A stretch of 64,000 nt of DNA from Advenella sp048381675 (GCF_048381675.1 NZ_JBLWIS010000002.1:463282-527281); one strand, 5' to 3'. Counted from the first letter of the stretch, positions 1 through 8,954 are shown. The notes: generated by a model not told the origin, from the sequence alone. Numbers and translations: made by a program.

Positions 1-1
1 T

Positions 2-850
2 TTCAAGATTGGCCCACGCATCAATGCCGCCGGTCGCCTGGCTGATATGAGCCTGGGGATACGTTGCCTGATTACCGACGACGAAACCGAAGCGTTGCAG
101 CTGGCCAGAGAGCTTGATGAAATCAATCATCAGCGCCGCTCGATTGAACACGAAATGAGCGAACAGGCACTAGCCAGCCTTGAATCGCCTGCTAACAGCC
201 AATCAGCCAGCATCTGCGTATTCAATGAAGGCTGGCACCAAGGCGTGGTTGGGATTGTTGCCTCGCGCCTGAAAGAAAAGTTCTGGAAACCCACCCTGGC
301 ATTTGCCCCTGCCGATAATGACGAGTTGCGCGGATCGGGTCGCTCCGTGCCCGAGCTTCACTTGCGTGACGCCCTTGACCTAGTGTCCAAACGTCACCCC
401 GGCATGATTATCAAGTTTGGGGGCCATGCCATGGCAGCCGGGCTATCCCTTAAAACCGGGCATTTTGAAGCGTTTTCACTAGCCTTTAATGAAGCAGTAC
501 AGGAAATGACCGGCAGCAGCAGCTTCGAGCCCCTGCTTGAAACCGATGGCTCCCTGGAACCCGTTTATGCCACGGCAGAAACCGCTTTGCTACTGCAAGA
601 CCAGGTATGGGGCGCTGGTTTTCCCGCACCGCTTTTCAGGGATATTTACCGCATCCGCAACCAGCGGCTTTTAAAAGACAAACATCTCAAGCTGCGGGTC
701 GAACGCGATAACGTCCTGTATGACGCCATCTGGTTCAACCAGCAAGAAACCCTGCCCGAATATGCAGAACTGGTCTATGAACTGGTGCCTAACCAATGGA
801 ATGGTGTGGTTTCAGCACAACTACTGGTCAAGCATGCCCGGGATGCCTAA
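2..850 (+). CDS. recJ: RecJ single-stranded-DNA exonuclease, C-terminal part (5' truncated by window edge)
   Basis: RecJ is the 5'-to-3' single-strand-specific exonuclease of recombination and mismatch repair. The frame is open from base 2 and gives 282 residues before the stop. It begins inside the conserved RecJ motif KIGPRINAAGRL, and a DHHA1-type motif GGHAMAAG lies around residue 142. The remaining C-terminal part fits the OB-fold region, where DNA is gripped. The catalytic DHH motifs would lie upstream of the window. An internal ATG at 47 is not the start, because coding continues to the left of it. The next genes, prfB and lysS, are frequent neighbours of recJ in betaproteobacteria. 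Confidence 0.93.
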   Translation, partial: FKIGPRINAAGRLADMSLGIRCLITDDETEALQLARELDEINHQRRSIEHEMSEQALASLESPANSQSASICVFNEGWHQGVVGIVASRLKEKFWKPTLAFAPADNDELRGSGRSVPELHLRDALDLVSKRHPGMIIKFGGHAMAAGLSLKTGHFEAFSLAFNEAVQEMTGSSSFEPLLETDGSLEPVYATAETALLLQDQVWGAGFPAPLFRDIYRIRNQRLLKDKHLKLRVERDNVLYDAIWFNQQETLPEYAELVYELVPNQWNGVVSAQLLVKHARDA

Positions 851-946
851 AAAACAATCCCTTTAAGCAAGGAAAGAAACAACGGGTGCACAAGCACACA
901 AAACTCTTTATACTTTGTTGCTCGGATTTAGCGGAATTAATGAGTC

Positions 947-1105
947 ATGAAGAAAATTCACTGCCTGTCAGGCATAGTTGCATTTGTCTGTTTAGTGGCA
1001 GGTTGCACAAACATGAACAGCCCCAGCTCCCCTATTGATAATGTGATAACAACCGTTGGTGATGCCTTTGGCAATATATCCGGCCATAAATCGGGCAAAC
1101 CATAA
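947..1105 (+). CDS. Small putative lipoprotein, 52 aa
   Basis: This reading frame encodes 52 residues. The N-terminus MKKIHCLSGIVAFVCLVAGC has a basic start, a hydrophobic stretch and a lipobox (LVAGC, acylated Cys20). The mature part is only about 32 residues, polar and Gly/Ser-rich (TNMNSPSSPIDN...), with no domain I recognise. The size and layout recall entericidin-like or other small envelope lipoproteins, but I see no specific similarity. No strong Shine-Dalgarno precedes the ATG. A hairpin with a T-run begins 16 bases after the stop, which supports a short independent transcript. Confidence 0.6.
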   Translation: MKKIHCLSGIVAFVCLVAGCTNMNSPSSPIDNVITTVGDAFGNISGHKSGKP

Positions 1106-1120
1106 AATCTTTTCATTGCA

Positions 1121-1144
1121 AAAAGCCCTTTTCAGGGCTTTTTT
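1121..1144 (+). terminator. Rho-independent terminator after the small lipoprotein gene
   Basis: AAAAGCCCT-TTTC-AGGGCTTTT is a near-perfect hairpin followed by more T residues. It lies between the small lipoprotein gene and prfB, so prfB probably has its own promoter in the AT-rich stretch 1145-1202. Confidence 0.8.
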
Positions 1145-1202
1145 GTTGTCATGCGTTAAAATGTAAGGTTAGCAAAAATAAAATTTGATCTTAGGAAATA
1201 CA

Positions 1203-2307
1203 ATGGAAGCCGAGCGCCGGAATCAAATCTTAGCAAACCTCGAAGATTACGCTGAACGCGAATCTGACCTTCGGGGGTATCTTTGACTACGAGGCAAAAT
1301 CAGAACGCCTGCAAGTAGTCAATCTGGAACTTGAAAATCCAGACATCTGGAATAATCCCGAACACGCCCAGGAACTGGGCAAAGAAAAGAAAAGCCTTGA
1401 AAAAATCGTACTGGTGTTAAGCGAACTGCAGCAAAACATCAAGGATTCTATGGATCTGTACGAACTTGCCGAAATGGATGACGATGATGCCACCTTGATG
1501 GCCATCGAAGAAGACGCCAAAAAATATGCCGAAGTACTGCAAGGCCTGGAGTTCCGCCGCATGTTCTCCAACCCTGCCGACCCCATGAACTGCTTCCTGG
1601 ATATCCAGGCAGGTGCCGGTGGCACCGAAGCCCAGGACTGGGCCTCCATGCTGTTGCGCCAGTATCTTCGCTATTGTGAAAACAAAGACTTCAAAACCGA
1701 AGTGCTTGAAGTTTCTGACGGTGATGTGGCAGGCATCAAATCGGCCACCATCAAAATTGAAGGCGAATACGCCTTTGGTTTCCTGCGCACCGAAAGCGGT
1801 GTGCATCGTCTGGTTCGCAAAAGCCCGTTCGATTCATCCAATGGCCGACATACCTCTTTTGCCAGCGTGTACGTTTACCCTGAAATTGATGACTCCTTCG
1901 AAATTGATATCAACCCGGCCGATTTGCGGGTAGACACCTATCGCGCCAGTGGTGCCGGTGGCCAGCACATTAACAAAACCGATTCTGCCGTTCGTATTAC
2001 CCACGGCCCTACCGGCATTGTGGTTCAGTGCCAGAACGACCGCTCACAACACCGGAACCGCGCTGAAGCCATGTCCATGCTACGTTCAAAACTGTATGAA
2101 CTGGAAATGCGCAACCGCATGGCCGAACAGCAAAAACTGGAAGAATCCAAGTCCGAAGTGGGTTGGGGTCACCAGATCCGCTCTTACGTACTCGACCAAA
2201 GCCGTATTAAAGACTTGCGCACTAACGTTGAAGTTTCCAATACACAAAAAGTGCTGGATGGCGACTTGGACATGTTTATTGAAGCAAGTCTGAAACAGGG
2301 TGTTTAA
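1203..2307 (+). CDS. prfB: Peptide chain release factor 2 with programmed +1 frameshift
   Basis: RF2 releases peptides at UGA and UAA. Translation starts at ATG 1203 and meets an in-frame TGA at 1284-1286 after codon 27. The context CGGGGGTATCTTTGAC is the classic autoregulatory slip site (CTT TGA C). Reading resumes at GAC 1285, so the CDS is join(1203..1283,1285..2307), 367 residues against about 365 in E. coli. The stop-codon-reading SPF motif is at residues 207-209 and the catalytic GGQ at 252-254. The residue matching E. coli RF2 position 246 is Ala, as in most bacteria, rather than the Thr of E. coli K-12. The next gene starts directly after the stop codon. Confidence 0.97.
1274..1287 (+). 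promoter_or_regulatory. RF2 programmed +1 frameshift site
   Basis: GGGGGTATCTTTGAC contains an internal Shine-Dalgarno-like G-run three bases before the CTT slip codon, then the in-frame stop TGA followed by C. Low RF2 slows termination at the TGA and lets the ribosome shift +1. The G-run here is preceded by C, giving CGGGGG rather than the AGGGGG of E. coli. Confidence 0.93.
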
Positions 2308-3063
2308 ATGAGCAAAACCATTGCCATCGTTACCGGTTCGTCCAGAGGGCTGGGGGCTGCACTAGCCAGCCAGCTTGCCACGCAGGTTAGCCAGCTAATC
2401 ACCATAGCCCGAACCGATAACATGCAATTACATGCGCTTGCCCTACAACATGGTTGCCACCATGTGCACAACGGTTTCAACCTTAGCAACCCTGAACATA
2501 TCAATGCAGCGGCGCTGGATATTTTTTTAGAACTGGATCAATCCGCCAGCCAGTATATCCTGATCAATAACGCGGGCACGCTAGGGCCTGTTGGCCAGTA
2601 CAATAGCCTTGGCCACGAAAAAGCCCAGGATATCGCCAGCGCTTTCAATTTAAACGTCAACAGCGTTATTATGCTCACGTCGGCCTTTTTAGCGGCTACC
2701 CGCAACACCGGGGCCGACGTCCGTGTCATTAACATTTCCTCTGGCGCCGGTCGTTCTCCTACTCCGGGCTGGAGTGTTTATTGCGCCACCAAGGCGGCCC
2801 TTGACATGTACACTCGCGTGGCCAGGCAAGAAGCGCCGCACGCCAGGCTGGTTTCATTGGCACCCGGTGTCATAGACACCGGCATGCAAAAGCAGATCCG
2901 CGAACTGGATCCTGGCGATTTTCCCAATCGCGCCCGTTTTACCCAGTTACATGAAAAAGGCGAACTGTCCAATCCCGAACAGCTGGCCACCAAAATTTTG
3001 AACTATTTACATCGTGATGATTTCGGCCAGACCGAAATTGATGATATTCGTCACTATTCATAA
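2308..3063 (+). CDS. Short-chain dehydrogenase/reductase family protein
   Basis: This 251-residue classical SDR has a Rossmann nucleotide-binding motif near the N-terminus (TGSSRGLG, residues about 9-16), the NNAG motif around residue 88, a Ser-rich segment (NISSGAG) and the catalytic pair Tyr158 and Lys162 in YCATK. The early TGSSRGLG and overall length resemble sepiapterin-reductase or benzil-reductase-like SDRs, which use NADPH, but the substrate cannot be read from sequence. The ATG directly abuts the prfB stop codon and lysS follows after nine bases, so the three genes are probably co-transcribed. Confidence 0.85.
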   Translation: MSKTIAIVTGSSRGLGAALASQLATQVSQLITIARTDNMQLHALALQHGCHHVHNGFNLSNPEHINAAALDIFLELDQSASQYILINNAGTLGPVGQYNSLGHEKAQDIASAFNLNVNSVIMLTSAFLAATRNTGADVRVINISSGAGRSPTPGWSVYCATKAALDMYTRVARQEAPHARLVSLAPGVIDTGMQKQIRELDPGDFPNRARFTQLHEKGELSNPEQLATKILNYLHRDDFGQTEIDDIRHYS

Positions 3064-3072
3064 ACCATAACC

Positions 3073-4596
3073 ATGACAGAACAACATAACCCTACCGCTC
3101 CCGAACAAGACGAAAACCACCTGATTGCCGAACGTCGTGCCAAGCTGGACAAAATCCGTGAAGAAGGCATTGCCTTTCCCAACGATTTTGAACCTGAACA
3201 CAAAGCCTTGAAACTGCACGAACAGTTTGACGCCCTCGACAAAGAAACCCTGGACCCGCAAAAAGTGCCTGCCAAAGTAGCCGGTCGCATGATGCTAAAA
3301 CGCGTCATGGGCAAAGCCAGCTTTGCAACCATCCAGGACAGCAGCGGACGCATCCAGATTTACCTGGATAAAAACTCGATCGGTGAAGAAACCTATAACC
3401 AGTTCAAGCAATGGGATATTGGTGACATTATCGCTGTTGAAGGCCGTGTATTCAAAACCAACAAAGGCGAGCTTTCCATTCATGCGGATAATATTCGCCT
3501 GCTGGCCAAATCTTTGCGCCCCCTACCCGATAAATTCCACGGCATTGCCGATCAGGAATTACGCTACCGCCAGCGCTATGTTGACCTGATCATGACTGAA
3601 GAAACGCGCAACACTTTTAAAACACGCAGCAAGGCCATCAACGCCATTCGCTCATACATGCTTGATGCCGACTTCCTTGAAGTTGAAACCCCCATGTTGC
3701 ACCCCATTCCAGGCGGCGCCTCAGCCAAACCGTTTGTGACCCATCACAATGCACTGGACATGGAAATGTACTTGCGCATTGCCCCCGAGCTTTACCTTAA
3801 GCGTCTGGTCGTAGGTGGGTTTGAACGGGTTTTTGAGATTAACCGCAACTTCCGCAACGAAGGGGTCAGCCCGCGCCACAATCCTGAATTCACCATGATG
3901 GAGTTCTACGCTGCTTACACCAATTACCAGTGGCTGATGAACTTTACCGAAACACTGCTGCGTGATGTTGCCATTCAGGCAACCGGCAGTGCCGTGCTTA
4001 CCCACCAGGGCCGTGAGCTTGACCTAAGCAAACCCTTTGACCGTCTAACAATTGTTCAGGCCATTACCAAATATGCGCCCGAATACACCGAAGAACAATT
4101 GGGCAATGAAGAATTTTTACGTAACGAACTGAAGAAATTCGGTGTGGATGCCTATGATGCGGTAATGTCCCGCGCAGGTATTGGCGCCCTGCAACTAGCC
4201 CTGTTTGAAGAAACCGCCGAAGCCAAGTTGTGGAACCCTACATTCATTATTGACTATCCAGTCGAAGTTTCTCCGCTGGCACGTGCTTCAGATACGGTTC
4301 CCGGCATTACCGAACGCTTTGAACTGTTCATTACCGGCCGTGAAATTGCCAATGGTTTCTCGGAACTGAATGATCCTGAAGACCAGGCAGCCCGCTTCCA
4401 TGCCCAGGTAGAAGCCAAAGACGCCGGTGACGAAGAAGCCATGTTCTATGATGCCGACTATATCCGTGCACTGGAATACGGCATGCCTCCGGCCGGTGGT
4501 TGTGGCATTGGCATAGACCGCCTTGTCATGCTGCTAACCGATAGCCCCAGCATTCGCGACGTTTTGCTCTTCCCGCATTTGCGTAAAGAAGGCTGA
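3073..4596 (+). CDS. lysS: Lysyl-tRNA synthetase, class II
   Basis: It charges tRNA-Lys with lysine using ATP. The 507 residues match the bacterial class II family. An N-terminal OB-fold anticodon-binding domain covers about residues 60-155. Class II motif 2 (FRNEGVSPRHNPEFT) starts near residue 260, and motif 3 (GCGIGIDRLVML) lies near residue 480, with the usual C-terminal DVLLFPHLR. The start is ATG 3073, nine bases after the SDR gene. Two hairpins follow the stop. Confidence 0.97.
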   Translation: MTEQHNPTAPEQDENHLIAERRAKLDKIREEGIAFPNDFEPEHKALKLHEQFDALDKETLDPQKVPAKVAGRMMLKRVMGKASFATIQDSSGRIQIYLDKNSIGEETYNQFKQWDIGDIIAVEGRVFKTNKGELSIHADNIRLLAKSLRPLPDKFHGIADQELRYRQRYVDLIMTEETRNTFKTRSKAINAIRSYMLDADFLEVETPMLHPIPGGASAKPFVTHHNALDMEMYLRIAPELYLKRLVVGGFERVFEINRNFRNEGVSPRHNPEFTMMEFYAAYTNYQWLMNFTETLLRDVAIQATGSAVLTHQGRELDLSKPFDRLTIVQAITKYAPEYTEEQLGNEEFLRNELKKFGVDAYDAVMSRAGIGALQLALFEETAEAKLWNPTFIIDYPVEVSPLARASDTVPGITERFELFITGREIANGFSELNDPEDQAARFHAQVEAKDAGDEEAMFYDADYIRALEYGMPPAGGCGIGIDRLVMLLTDSPSIRDVLLFPHLRKEG

Positions 4597-4601
4597 TGGT
4601 T

Positions 4602-4633
4602 ATTGTAAACAGCACTTAAGCGCTGTTTACAAT
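4602..4633. terminator. Strong inverted repeat downstream of lysS
   Basis: ATTGTAAACAGC and GCTGTTTACAAT form a perfect 12-bp stem with an 8-base loop, six bases after the lysS stop. There is no T-run directly after it, so alone it may work as an RNA 3'-end stabiliser or with the next hairpin as a two-part terminator. Confidence 0.6.
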
Positions 4634-4640
4634 CAAATTG

Positions 4641-4671
4641 CCTGCATTATTTATTTAATGCAGGCATTTTT
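4641..4671 (+). terminator. Rho-independent terminator after lysS
   Basis: CCTGCATTA and TAATGCAGG form a 9-bp stem around a 6-base loop, followed by CATTTTTAT. It lies between the convergent genes lysS (+) and the YaiI-like gene (-). Confidence 0.65.
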
Positions 4672-4716
4672 ATGCATGAAATATTTATTGACGTATTAAA
4701 CAAATAAATCCCGGTG

Positions 4717-5187
4717 TCATGCTTTGGCCTTTTTCTGTGCAACATAACGGGCCAGCAGTTTATCCAGCTGATTGGCAAATGCTTTCTGGTCAGCCTGGTT
4801 AAACGCTTTAGGGCCACCGGTTTCAATGCCACTGCTACGCAACTCTTCCATCATGTCGCGAATGGCCAGTCTTTCCCGAATATTTTCTGGTGAATACAGC
4901 TCACCGCGCGGATTCAAGGCGGTTGCTTTTTTATCAATGACTTCGGCAGCCAACGGGATATCGGCCGTGATCACCAAGTCACCTGCCTGTGCCTGTGCAA
5001 CAATATAGGCATCTGCCACATCAAATCCTCTGGGCACCTGTCGGGCCTGAATAAAAACAGAAGGCGGTACCATTAACATCTGATTCGCCACCAGGGTTGT
5101 ATGGATTTCCCAGCGCTTGGCTGCCCGGAACAGAATTTGTTTGATAACAACGGGACAGGCATCAGCATCCACCCAGATTTTCATCAT
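4717..5187 (-). CDS. YaiI/YqxD family protein (UPF0178, DUF188)
   Basis: This 156-residue protein belongs to the DUF188 family, which has a PIN/NYN-like fold and no settled biochemical role. Family hallmarks visible are the N-terminal KIWVDADACPVVIK, then PRGFDVADAYI, and the acidic VITADIPLA segment. The conserved stretch NPRGELYSPENIRERLA follows. The Asp residues of VDAD and TADIPLA would form a PIN-like metal site, so a nuclease role is a guess. Two ATGs stand side by side at the start (5187 and 5184) and neither has a strong ribosome site. It is a single gene converging on lysS. Confidence 0.88.
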   Translation of the reverse strand: MMKIWVDADACPVVIKQILFRAAKRWEIHTTLVANQMLMVPPSVFIQARQVPRGFDVADAYIVAQAQAGDLVITADIPLAAEVIDKKATALNPRGELYSPENIRERLAIRDMMEELRSSGIETGGPKAFNQADQKAFANQLDKLLARYVAQKKAKA

Positions 5188-5261
5188 TTATTATATTTTT
5201 CCACTATTATTGAATTTAAAAAACGATTGGAGCAGTTTTCCACATCAGGTTTGCGCTACCC

Positions 5262-6020
5262 TTATACGTAATGCATAACCAGCTTATGATTCTGAACCGG
5301 TACAATCTCGGCATTCACGCCAAACAGGCGTTGCAAGTTTTCAGGTGTTATAACATCATTTGGCTTTCCGTGCAGTACCAATTCACCATTTTTCATGCCC
5401 ATAATGTTGTCCGCATAGGCCGAGGCATAGTTAATGTCATGCAATACGATAATAATCGTGCGCTTGTACTCATCGGCAATCTGACGCAACAAACCCATTA
5501 AATGACGGGCATGGAACATATCCAGATTATTCAAGGGCTCATCCAGTAGCAGGTAATCGGTCGACTGGCAAAAAACCATCGCCACCAAAGCACGTTGCCG
5601 TTGCCCGCCCGATAAATCCGCCACAAACCGTGACGCCAGTTCTGCAAGATTGAACTGCGTCAGGGTTTGTTCCACAATTTCATGATCCTCCAGACCCGGG
5701 TTGCCTTTATGGTAAGGAAATCGTCCAAACATTAACAGTTCCCGCACGGTAATGCGGCTGGTGATACTATTGTCCTGCCGCATAATAGCCAATTTTTTGG
5801 CAATCTCAGCATTGGGTGTTTTAGACAAGTCTATCCCGTCAAAACTGATACGGCCTGCTTTCAGGGGGGTCAAGCGCGCCATCAGCGATAGCAAGGTTGA
5901 TTTGCCTGCTCCGTTAGGACCAACCAAAGCGGTAATACCCCCTTTTTCAATCGTTGCACATATGTTTTTCAGAATAGGTAAACGGCCCACCTGATAACTG
6001 ACCTGGTCCAATACAATCAT
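5262..6020 (-). CDS. Iron-siderophore ABC transporter, ATP-binding protein
   Basis: It powers import of an Fe-siderophore across the inner membrane. The 252-residue FecE/CeuD-type ATPase shows Walker A (GPNGAGKST, about residues 36-44), the signature LSGGQRQRA, Walker B (YLLLDEPLNNLD) and a switch His (IIVLHD). It is the last gene of a four-gene minus-strand operon (binding protein, two permeases, ATPase). Its ATG overlaps the stop of the preceding permease as ATGA, which suggests translational coupling. An upstream Fur-box-like site (8955-8973) would give iron repression. Confidence 0.93.
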   Translation of the reverse strand: MIVLDQVSYQVGRLPILKNICATIEKGGITALVGPNGAGKSTLLSLMARLTPLKAGRISFDGIDLSKTPNAEIAKKLAIMRQDNSITSRITVRELLMFGRFPYHKGNPGLEDHEIVEQTLTQFNLAELASRFVADLSGGQRQRALVAMVFCQSTDYLLLDEPLNNLDMFHARHLMGLLRQIADEYKRTIIIVLHDINYASAYADNIMGMKNGELVLHGKPNDVITPENLQRLFGVNAEIVPVQNHKLVMHYV

Positions 6021-6961
6021 AATGCCTTTCTCTTCAAGAGGAATACCAGAAATACAATCCCGCCCAGAAACTCAACCACCACGCTCAGCACGGCTTTCAT
6101 GCCCAACACATGCTCAAACAGCATTTGTCCTGACACCAGACACAAAGCACCCACCAGGAAAGCAGCCGGTATTAATATTGCATGACGGTGCGTTTTCATT
6201 AACACATAGGTAATACCCGATACCAGCAAACCGAAAAAACTCACCGGGCCTACCAGGGCGGTGGATACCGACACCAGAATGGCAATCAGGAATAAAACAA
6301 GCATATTGCAGCGACGGTAAGAAATACCCAGATTAATGGCATGCTCCCGGCCCAATGCCATGACATCCAGAATGTGTCGCAAGCGCCAGATCACAATACT
6401 GACTCCCACAATAAGCACCAGACTGATCTGCAGCAATGAGGTGTTCACCACGTTGAATTGGGCAAAGCTGGCATTTTGCACCACGGCAAAATCATCGGGA
6501 TCAATAATCCGCTGGATAAAACTGGCCAGGCTGCGAAACAACACCCCTAAAATGACACCAACCAGAATCATGCGATATAAATCTCCCGTATTGCTAAAAA
6601 GCAATGAAGAAAATATCAGCAGGGAGGCAATCAGCATGATGCCAATTTCAATCGAGAATTTAAACGAAGGGTCGAGCATAGCGTAGCCAAGCCCGCCGAG
6701 CAGCAGCACCAGCGCACTTTGAATTAATAAATACAGGGAATCAAATCCCATTATGTAAGGCGTTAATATCCGATTCGCCGTGAGTGTCTGGAACAATACC
6801 GTGGAAATGGAAATGGCATAAGCAACCAGCAACAAGGCAAGCAGTTTGCCGCCACGAAAAGGCAGCACAAAATCCCAGTTGCCTGAACTGTTAACCGTCA
6901 TGAACAAGGCCATGGATACAAGCAGGCCACATGACATTATGATTAGTTTTTTAGCGTACAT
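6017..6961 (-). CDS. Iron-siderophore ABC transporter, permease (second)
   Basis: This FecCD/BtuC-family inner-membrane permease has 314 residues and about nine to ten hydrophobic segments. The BtuC-family region GREHAINLGISYRR, which docks the ATPase, lies two thirds along. The C-terminal GGIVFLVFLLKRK is typical for the family. It corresponds to CeuC/VctG-type subunits, which form a heterodimer with the other permease. Its start overlaps the end of the preceding permease gene by 11 bases and its stop overlaps the ATPase start, so the three form one translational unit. Confidence 0.92.
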   Translation of the reverse strand: MYAKKLIIMSCGLLVSMALFMTVNSSGNWDFVLPFRGGKLLALLLVAYAISISTVLFQTLTANRILTPYIMGFDSLYLLIQSALVLLLGGLGYAMLDPSFKFSIEIGIMLIASLLIFSSLLFSNTGDLYRMILVGVILGVLFRSLASFIQRIIDPDDFAVVQNASFAQFNVVNTSLLQISLVLIVGVSIVIWRLRHILDVMALGREHAINLGISYRRCNMLVLFLIAILVSVSTALVGPVSFFGLLVSGITYVLMKTHRHAILIPAAFLVGALCLVSGQMLFEHVLGMKAVLSVVVEFLGGIVFLVFLLKRKAL

Positions 6962-7904
6962 GAGCGGGCTTTACAAATAGCAGATAAAGGAAAACCAGTG
7001 TGCCCACAATACCAATAATGGTGCCTACCGGAATTTCATACGGGTAATTGGCCAGTCGCCCGATTAAATCGCAGGCCAGAACAAGACCTGCCCCCAAAAT
7101 GGCTATCCATGGCAAGGTAACGCGCAGATTATCGCCCATCAGGCGGCTGATAATGTTGGGAACCACCAGGCCAATAAACGGAATCGCACCTACCGTGACG
7201 ACCACAATGGCTGTAATAATGGCCACAATACCCAAACCAATAGTAACAATGGTGCCATAATCCAAACCCAGATTGGTGCTCATTTCCTTACCAAGGCCTG
7301 CAATCGTAAATTGGTTGGCAAATAGATAGGCAATCACACCCAGGATACCGGTCAGCCACAGCAGCTCATAACGCCCTGCCAGTACACTGGAAAAGTCACC
7401 GTTGATCCAGGCGGCCAGGAACTGCATCATATCCATTTCGAAGGCAATGAATGTAGCCACCGCCCCAATCACACCGCCATAAATGATACCCAGCAACGGT
7501 ATCATCAAGTACGCAGTAGGCGGCAAACGACGGGCTATCAGCATGAATCCATATAAACCGATCAGGGCCGTGATACAGGAAACCAGCATTTTAAACATCA
7601 GCGAAGCACCGGGATACAGTAAAGTAACGGCAATAAGCCCCAGTGTTGCACTTTGCGTGGTCCCCACCATAGACGGCTCAACAAAGCGGTTTTTCATGAT
7701 CATTTGCATGATCAGACCGGCAATGGACATGGATGCCCCGGTAAGGATAATAGCCAGGGTACGGGGAAAACGGCTGGTGAGAAAAACGTTTAATGCCTGC
7801 GGATCATTGAATAATGATCCCAGGCTAACATCACTGACGCCAACAAACAAACTGGCCACCACCAGAAATAAAATAGTGGCCAGTACAAGAATTTTTAATT
7901 TCAT
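6951..7904 (-). CDS. Iron-siderophore ABC transporter, permease (first)
   Basis: This 317-residue FecCD-family permease corresponds to CeuB/VctD-type subunits. It has an N-terminal hydrophobic helix, the family segment FPRTLAIILTGASMSIAGLIMQ (written here in part), the ATPase-coupling region GKEMSTNLGLDYG, and the motif GLVVPNIISRLMG near residue 240. The C-terminus holds the PYEIPVGTIIGIVG pattern seen in siderophore permeases. It starts 17 bases after the binding-protein gene and overlaps the next permease gene. Imported substrate is inferred from the partner binding protein. Confidence 0.92.
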   Translation of the reverse strand: MKLKILVLATILFLVVASLFVGVSDVSLGSLFNDPQALNVFLTSRFPRTLAIILTGASMSIAGLIMQMIMKNRFVEPSMVGTTQSATLGLIAVTLLYPGASLMFKMLVSCITALIGLYGFMLIARRLPPTAYLMIPLLGIIYGGVIGAVATFIAFEMDMMQFLAAWINGDFSSVLAGRYELLWLTGILGVIAYLFANQFTIAGLGKEMSTNLGLDYGTIVTIGLGIVAIITAIVVVTVGAIPFIGLVVPNIISRLMGDNLRVTLPWIAILGAGLVLACDLIGRLANYPYEIPVGTIIGIVGTLVFLYLLFVKPAHVR

Positions 7905-7921
7905 GCTGAAGATTCAGGAGT

Positions 7922-8824
7922 TTATTTGCTAGCCGTGAAGGCTTTGGTCAACAACTCGAGTTCAGCCATAAGCTGATGATAACCGCCAGAAGCAAGATAT
8001 GAAGAAGCATCCAGATAAATGACCTGGTTCTTGCTAAAAGCGGTTGTGTTTTTCAGCAAGGGATTGTCCAGCACCACTTTGGCATTCTCACCTTTGGCAT
8101 TAATGGCAGAGGTGCGATCCATGACAATAATCCAGTCCGGGTTGAGTTTTTGAATAAATTCAAAAGAAACAGGCTGACCATGCGTTGCATCATTCTTGTT
8201 TAAATCAGCCGGTTCAATCCCAATCTCGTTAAACAAATAACCAAACCGGGACTCGGCACCAAACGAGGCGATTTTTGGACCATTAACCATAATCATCAAG
8301 GCCTTACCCTTGCCTTTGACCGCTTCCTGCGTCTGCTTCAGGGCATTTTCAAGATTGGCAATTAATGTTGCCGCCTCATCTTCTTTGTTGAAGATTTTTC
8401 CGTAGGTAACGATACGATCAAAACCTTGTTTAAAAGCTTCCTTGCCATTCAGGGTCATGTCCACCGTTGGGCCCACTTTGGAAAGTACGTCATAATTGGG
8501 GGCCATGCGGCCACCAATCACAATCAGATCTGGCCTCATAGCATTCAAAGCTTCAAGGTCTGGATCTTTGACAGTGCCAATATGTACATCTGCTTTTTCA
8601 GACATATCGGCAAGGTAATCCACATAGACATCCTTGATGACGCCTTTGGGCTGTATACCCAAAGCCTTCAAGCTATCCAGCGCAGCAATATCGTAGACAG
8701 CCAGCGACTGAACCTGTTCAGGAACCTTAACAGCACCACGGGTAGTTTCCACTTCAGCGGCATGCGCAAATGAAAAAGCGGCGCTTGCCAGACAGACAAA
8801 AGATTTAAGAAAAAACGATTTCAT
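7922..8824 (-). CDS. CeuE-type periplasmic Fe-siderophore binding protein
   Basis: This is the periplasmic receptor of the importer. I chose ATG 8824, which gives 300 residues and a clean signal peptide (MKSFFLKSFVCLASAAFSFA, cleavage near AHA-A); upstream in-frame starts lack one. Unlike many Gram-negative homologues it shows no lipobox. Residues Arg106, Arg193, His215, Arg237 and Tyr276 line up at a constant offset of 12 with the Campylobacter CeuE residues Arg118, Arg205, His227, Arg249 and Tyr288. As I recall, these bind catecholate oxygens (Arg) and complete iron coordination for tetradentate siderophores (His, Tyr). A bis-catecholate or salmochelin/azotochelin-like ligand is therefore likely. 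No TonB receptor is in the window. Confidence 0.9.
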   Translation of the reverse strand: MKSFFLKSFVCLASAAFSFAHAAEVETTRGAVKVPEQVQSLAVYDIAALDSLKALGIQPKGVIKDVYVDYLADMSEKADVHIGTVKDPDLEALNAMRPDLIVIGGRMAPNYDVLSKVGPTVDMTLNGKEAFKQGFDRIVTYGKIFNKEDEAATLIANLENALKQTQEAVKGKGKALMIMVNGPKIASFGAESRFGYLFNEIGIEPADLNKNDATHGQPVSFEFIQKLNPDWIIVMDRTSAINAKGENAKVVLDNPLLKNTTAFSKNQVIYLDASSYLASGGYHQLMAELELLTKAFTASK

Positions 8825-8954
8825 GTGTTCACCGATGAAAAAAATCTTAATCACAACACATAAGATTTCTTTATCAGACCAAGGCGCAACAAGAAAATCG
8901 GCAACAGGCTTGCAGTGAAACCATATGCTGTGAGACATTATCAACGCATAAATA

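Noticed and set aside
1203..1286. In-frame TGA after 27 codons suggesting a broken prfB
   Set aside because: The CTTTGAC context with a preceding G-run is the known programmed +1 frameshift site; the downstream frame is complete.
1417..1806. Long minus-strand frame inside prfB
   Set aside because: It is an antisense shadow of prfB with no ribosome site or recognisable domain. Many similar frames opposite alaS, parC, acxA and others were left out for the same reason.
8825..8944. Longer start for the siderophore-binding protein
   Set aside because: The extra 40 residues have no signal peptide and run through the promoter side; ATG 8824 gives a proper leader.
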